This document shows, in pieces, positions 58,501 to 64,000 of a DNA stretch of 64,000 bases. The DNA comes from Lineus longissimus (Eukaryota; Nemertea; Pilidiophora; Heteronemertea; Lineidae). The stretch covers positions 11,031,431 through 11,095,430 of the forward strand of contig NC_088322.1 of NCBI RefSeq assembly GCF_910592395.1, written 5' to 3'. Under the pieces are notes generated by a model. The model did not search any database and was not told the origin of the DNA. It saw only the letters and a program-made list of their open reading frames with translations. The first letter of the stretch is position 1. Each line of letters begins with the position of its first letter. The translations under genes and the position numbers were made by a program.

Positions 58501-60934
58501 TTTACAGAACATATAATTTGACTCTCACAATTCAAATGTTTTTGACAGAGCCGCATAAGCGTTTAAAGAGACAGTACAGAAACTACATCGAGCGGAACAA
58601 CTTCGGGATAGTTTTCAAACGAGAGCTCAGCCCTAATTATACGAATTTATTGTGAATGTAATTGTTACGTTTTGCGAGCTACTCATGATGATTTGGTATT
58701 TTATTGTGGCCATTCTGTGGCACCCTGTTACGGTATTATTTGGTCTGTAGATGCAAGGTCGGTGCTAATACCAGAGGTGGCTTTCCGCCATGATGGAGTG
58801 CCGTTACACACGCCTATTTCCCCTTATACAATGACAGCGCTAAAGGAACGCGCTGTGGTGGACTAGGGTACAACCACACCGCTACAGGTATCCCGTGAAC
58901 AGTTGGCGTAGATGGGGAACAACAAACACACAATATGCCAGGGGAGATTTAGAAGAGAAAAAAATAAAAAATAACGTTTTGGTACAAATCGTTTTGAAAC
59001 TCAGGCGGGTGTAAGTGTTTTGTTGTCGCGGGGCTTAGCTATTAGTGTCTTACCCCGCTGATGCCCCCTGTCGTGATAATGGCGATAGGCCCCGTCCGTC
59101 AACCTCCACCCCTGGGTGGCACACAGAACCAATAGGTCGTAGGAACAGTTTAACCTTTACGGAAGGTGTCAATTCTTATTTGGATATTTTTCAAAATGTA
59201 TGATTATCGCACGTTCTTTGTATACTGTCTTGTTTTGCATTTGTTGACAGACTGGGGAAGTCTGCGACGCAAATATCCGTTATCTACCAACCCTGAGAGA
59301 AGCCCCAATTTATCACCGTTTTGTCTGTCATAAAGGGTAAACACATGTTGATGTAAATCGACCCTGCTTGACTCCGTGGATCGATCGATATTTATTAGCA
59401 TTAAAGACCTACATCTGTTTGGCCCTAATAACTATATTTATCAATACTTTTAACTGTCCATGATAAGTGATAACTTAATACATATACTAGGTTGTCATTT
59501 TATATTGCTGCATTTTCAATACAAGGGCAGTGAAGGTGTCGTAACAATGCTACGGCTTTTAATTTCGATGTAGATTAACAACCGGTGTAACATCTGTGGT
59601 TGTTCCCCATGTTTCAGTGTTTCCAAACAATAGGCAGCTAGAGAGACCATGACTTTTCAATAGGGGGGATACACAGAAATACTCGACAATCTATTTTTGA
59701 GTGTTCCCAAACAATGAGGGGAAACACTCAAAAACAGAAACACTCAAAAACATTACACCGGGACTCACAAATCACTTTATGCCAAATTTGTTTGCCATCC
59801 ACAGTACAAACCGGCGATGTATTTTTCTCTAAACGTGATGTAAATCATACTGCGAGAATCTTATTATCAGATGAACACTTCATTATTTCGTCGGAAGACA
59901 CCAACAACACAGTTCCTCCAACGTTATTAGAAAAAGCGTTCTCCTTTCTCATGACTGGCCGGTGTGATAGCGGAAATAGTCCCCCTGGAGTCATAGTCCG
60001 GTAGCATTGTATTTGACCAAATAAGCAGCATGATCTATTGTACCGCTAACCCTAACCAAAACATTTAGCAATGCGGGTTATTGTTACACGGACTATCAGC
60101 CCTAGGACTACTATCCCTTGCACACCGGCTCGGCGGGTTAAAAGGCTTGCCTGATTCTCGGCAATGTGGGGAATCGATTCGCCAGGTTGCAGTGGAAGAC
60201 TGAGCATTTTCCTGTGTAGTGGTGCTTATTGGAGCGGCCTTTTTATCACTGAATCTTTACGAAAGGAAGGTAATTAAACGAAAAAATATCTGATCGTTTT
60301 AAAATATGAAAGCAGTGAGAACATTATTGTTCTGATCAATGCACTTCCTATAAATTTGAGGCAATGCGTCCTGATTGAAGGAAATATCTCGTTACCAATT
60401 GACATCTCGCGATAAAACGCGTGATGAAAATCGCAACCATGATTGCGCAATTACCTGTGAATCAGGGGGACTCATGATTGCTTGAGATTACTCAAACATT
60501 GGCAATTCTTTGACAGAAATCATCCATTTTGTCGCCGAGGACACAAAAATCCGGCATCCGTCACTTGCTGAAGAGGCAAATAACAGGGTAGGCCTCGAGC
60601 TGGGAGCTAATGTGTATGCTAAAGGCGAGGGGAAAGGACCATTTGCTAGGTGACATATAGCGCCAGTTAAAGCCAGTGCCAGTTAAGATGTGTGATTATA
60701 AGAATTAGCTAGGATAATAGTGTTATCAGCGCGGCTCAATTATGTTCAATTATGCCTTGATAACCGGCTAGGACCGGAAGATTCGCCATGAATTTTACTT
60801 GATCACTGGCTTGAGGATATAACTGGGTGAGGTGTAAAATTACAATACCCTAGTGCCTCGCTAGAGTATGTTAACTCTTGTATGCTAAGATCCTGTCAAG
60901 TGCTTTTGATGTGCGTTTGGTACTGTCGAGGTCT
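55538..60934. other. Gene-poor stretch
   Basis: No supported gene. A possible exon at about 55847-55990 (acceptor GTTTTTCAG, then CGATGTTTAAAAC; reads FGGARPELCNSQKQKRILEE; donor TAC|GTGAGG) lacks partners. A Cys-containing minus frame (57988-58281) and the frame at 59714-60004 are unassigned. 60144-60195 is a short dispersed repeat matching 1942-1990. Confidence 0.3.
60144..60195 (+). repeat. Short dispersed repeat (pair with 1942-1990)
   Basis: GGCTTGCCTGATTCTCGGCA and the following bases match 1942-1990 in the same orientation at roughly 80 percent by eye. Confidence 0.45.
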
Positions 60935-61275
60935 TCTAAAGGCACTGTGAAGGTTCGCCAAGGGTACTGACAAGTTATCCTCAAAGTACTGTAGAGATGC
61001 TCTTACTGTGTCGAGTTTCTGTAATGTTCTGTGCGGAAGGTTCTCTGAAGTTCTGTGTGAAGGTTCTCTTAGCTCCCATTTACTGTACATTTACGTTTAA
61101 TGCACTTTGTAGGTTGTATGGAGGTAATATCAATGTAGGCTACTGTCGTAACTGTCGAGTTCTCTCAATACACTGTCTATAGCTGCTTTTAATGCACTGT
61201 GGCGGTAGTCTGAAGATACTGAGGAGGTACCCTCAATGTACTGTGGATGTACTCTCAGTGTACTTGGGGAGCACT
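60935..61275 (+). repeat. Degenerate minisatellite of about 20-bp units
   Basis: Loosely periodic copies of a unit like GTACTGTGGAGGTACTCTCA run through this stretch, for example GCACTGTGAAGGTTCGCC, TTCTGTGTGAAGGTTCTCT, GTACTGTGGATGTACTCTCA. Units are strongly diverged, which produces short misleading frames on both strands. Confidence 0.7.
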
Positions 61276-63868
61276 TTCACAAGATGCTGTAGGCTTAGCG
61301 CTTAACTACTTTCGAGCAGCTGTGGATGTAACGCGGAAATACTTTCAACTTGTTGTTGAGGTAGCGGGCACGGAAAATGCCAAAGATTCAAATTGTAACA
61401 AACTGTTTGGAACTAAACTAACACTGCATTTGGTCGATTGAATGCTCTCTTGATAAAAAGGAGATTTTCCAAAAAAACAACGAAACACGGTCCCAGCTTA
61501 CATGACCAGTATTTTCTTTGTGTGACGATTAAACCGTTGTTTTCCGTCCTTTTTTCGTTTGCAGTATCTCAAGATTTTCGTCGGCGATTCTCATCAAAAA
61601 GTACCCGCCGCAGGGGCCAATTGGAGTAAAGCCATAAACACAAAATAAACTGCAAAGGGCAATAAAAGGGGAGAAAAAAGCGTCCTGAGTATCGCGAAAA
61701 CAATTACGTAGAGTGACAGTCATGCTTCGTTCCGCGCACCGGTCTTTGTTTTCTATCTCACCGCTAAAATTGCTCAGACGATATTTCAAGAAAATGGCGC
61801 CGGTCGTGAAAGGTTGACACCGAGAAGTGTTTGTCTTTACAAGTCTGATGTCTTTTACCGAAATTAGCCCCAGCCGCAGTTAAAATGGCTTGCTTGTCTG
61901 CGCTGATGGTGTATTGTCACGTTTAATGGTAGCGCCATTTGCAAATTGACTTTCTTCTATTTGCGCCCGGCAACTCCCACCGTTATTCTGTCCCATCAAA
62001 ATCGGCAGAAACTCGCGTAGAATTTAAATTTGTCGCAGATTTTCGTCACAAATTTGCATGTCGAATTAGCCAGGTTCAGTGTCGAGTCGTTTCAACATTC
62101 ATGTTCCCGAGTTTGGGCAACACTGGGCCAATCGAAGCGGAAGATCGATTATCATCGGTCTCCGCATCGAAGCTTAATGAATCACGCCCTACTGGCATTG
62201 TCGTTCTCACAACCCAACGGTTTACAATCCGTCGTGAAAATTAAGAAAATTACACCGGGTGCTCGTGGAGTGGTCTTGTTAAGGAACCGTATAGTTAGAT
62301 TCGGCGCGGGCTTCCCTGACCAGCCCCCTCCCTCCCCACGGAGAATACCCCTGCCAATTCTAATGAAATTTGCAAGGCACCTGCATAACATCAATAAAGA
62401 TCTCCTGCTTGATATATGGCAGGGCCAATTTGGTTCCACCCGCCACCAGATGTGTTCGCCTTGAACAATCAAGTCATTACTCCTATCATATTTGGCAGTT
62501 TAAGGCAATCGCGCGATCTCCCAACCAAAACAATTACTGCGTTCTAACACCTAAACTCCTAACTACCCCCATAATCCTTCTGCGTAATTAAGATTATAAA
62601 CCTTCAAAACTCATCACTTGCTAATGAATTTCGATTAATACGTTTAAATTAAACTCTGCATATCTTGTCAGATTGGCTTAATTTGCGTTATTCATTCGAA
62701 TTTAATTGTCGCGAAACCTCGGAGCGCTTTGTGAGCAAATTGAGACAAAGAGATAGCAAGGTTTGTTAACATTTTGAGCAAATTTGCGCCGGTCGCTTGT
62801 TCAAACTTCTCTTAAGTTTACAATACCACAACAAGATTCTGAAAATGCCATAACATTTTTGTTATCTATTTTGTACAAAACGATAATTTATCAATAACGC
62901 ACGATTAACGGAACTTGAAAAACGTCACTTTATTCATGGAAATGACGGTTTTTTTACGAGTTCTTCCCTTCTAGGGGTGCATATTTCTGTTGGCTGAAAT
63001 ACCCTAAAAGGTTTTTCAAAACTTTAAAACCCTCATTTCTAAAAGTGCACTAGGCTGATGACGAAAAAAAGAAGTTATATGGATGATGTGATATCTCTCA
63101 TATCCTTCTGTGATTTTATGATTCCGACTGAAATTCTCGAACTACTGAGTAGCTGCCCTCAAGCTTCCATGTTCCCGGTCAGAAATTTCCCGCGGGGTGA
63201 AAGATAAGACAATTAATCCGATCAATTAATTAGCTTTATAGCAGTTGATCACAATTGGATGACACTAATTGTCACTTACAGGGAACACATTGAACCGGTC
63301 GCCATCTTAAGTGGATTTTCTCGCCTCCGCTGACTGGAGAAGCGTCAATATGGCCACCGATCGCGTTTATGGAAAATCTTGGTTTCCCATCCTATTAGAA
63401 AGGTTAAGGATGGTATAAATAGTGGGGCGTTATTCTGATCAACAATTCGGTTATTTTATGCGTGGAGAGTCGGATAAAAATCTGACAGATTATACATATA
63501 TCATATATCAGATTCCACCCATTATATTAGTATTATTCATTTGAAATTTTTGTTACTTGTGTCACGGTGCTTGTATCAAGTGATAATGATTTCATATCTT
63601 GTCATAAACTAAAATCAATTGATCAGATCTATTTGTAGCTTTCTCGGATGACGTGATACATCACTTGAAACTCATAACGGACACAATCATATTAAAAAGT
63701 CTTGTCCTGATTATCAAGGCCTTTCTGAAGATGTGAAATATGATCCGAGTGTTTCTAATAACATAAGGGGTCGTGTAAGATAATTGTTCTTGCTTTGCAC
63801 CTTTAATCTGCTCCGTATCATGATGCATTGTCTTCGAAGTGGATTCTGACATTTACCATCAAACTTAC
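61276..63868. other. Stretch upstream of the window's right edge
   Basis: No supported gene. The frames at 61529-61789 (minus), 61939-62464 (plus) and 62182-62472 (minus) have no splice support. If the signal-peptide exon at 63869 is real, this is probably its first intron. Confidence 0.3.
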
Positions 63869-63938
63869 AAGCATTTTCGCGCCGCCCGTGACAACTGTAT
63901 GCAAGCAAGAATAAAACGGGGCAAATTAGAGATGTCAT
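63869..63938 (-). CDS. Signal-peptide first exon of a secreted or membrane protein (partial)
   Basis: ATG at 63938 in good context (CAAAATGA) encodes a classic signal peptide, MTSLICPVLFLLAYSCHG, then RRENA, and reaches a consensus donor GCTT|GTAAGT in phase 1. Phase-1 introns directly after a signal peptide are typical of modular extracellular proteins (general knowledge). The rest of the gene should lie to the left on the minus strand, but I could not identify a compatible next exon, so the product is unknown. Confidence 0.5.
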
Positions 63939-64000
63939 TTTGAACCAAAGCGCCGTATTAGCGAAATGTTGCTCCTGACTATCAAGTGCGAACGAAACAA

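Noticed and set aside
62030-62464. 144-codon plus-strand frame
   Set aside because: Low-complexity and unusual composition, overlapping an open minus frame, no recognisable domain and no splice context.

Overview
The window is eukaryotic and animal-like. Coding sequence is split by spliceosomal GT-AG introns of about 0.1 to 4.5 kb, intergenic DNA is AT-rich, and there are several short inverted-repeat transposons (MITEs), a tRNA-derived SINE head, and scattered ACATGTACATGT-type repeats. Gene content (a lysosomal SLC15-type transporter, an arylsulfatase B-type sulfatase) and the density of short elements fit a marine invertebrate. I cannot tell from sequence alone whether it is a deuterostome or a lophotrochozoan. 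No bacterial operon, CRISPR array or complete RNA gene was seen.

Layout. (1) 1319-3664, plus strand: a five-exon orphan gene whose first exon encodes an N-myristoylation-type start (MGAACS). Its non-coding parts carry duplicated 65-bp and about 80-bp repeats. (2) 3.7-16 kb: mostly unassigned, with a GC-rich 15-bp minisatellite at 4492, a 441-bp MITE at 13725 and weak coding-like fragments. (3) 16.1-28 kb, plus strand: a large orphan gene, secure from 22236 to 27968 in nine coding exons. Every internal junction is in phase 1. It encodes a highly charged, probably disordered protein in which the motif RK[DS]TPA recurs in three separate exons. A 476-bp MITE sits in its first secure intron. (4) 30935-38867, minus strand: a complete ten-exon gene for a 542-residue SLC15 (POT/PTR2) transporter closest in layout to SLC15A4/A3. 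It has lost both the ExxER motif and the conserved acidic residue of the PQ-helix. Its introns hold a foldback-type element with a nested MITE, a 150-bp tandem duplication and a perfect 19-bp hairpin. (5) 41248-42753, plus strand: an intronless, catalytically complete arylsulfatase B-like gene with a signal peptide. (6) 42.8-64 kb: gene-poor, with low-confidence candidates at 44770-45433 (minus) and 53051-55537 (plus), a decayed tRNA-like element, a degenerate minisatellite, and at the right edge a convincing signal-peptide first exon (63869-63938, minus) whose downstream exons I could not place.

The four well-supported genes show no shared pathway. The transporter and the sulfatase are both expected in the endolysosomal or secretory system, but that is family knowledge and not evidence of functional linkage. 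Exon models were built by hand from splice consensus, and intron phase is consistent across every junction of genes 1, 3 and 4. No transcript or homology search was available.
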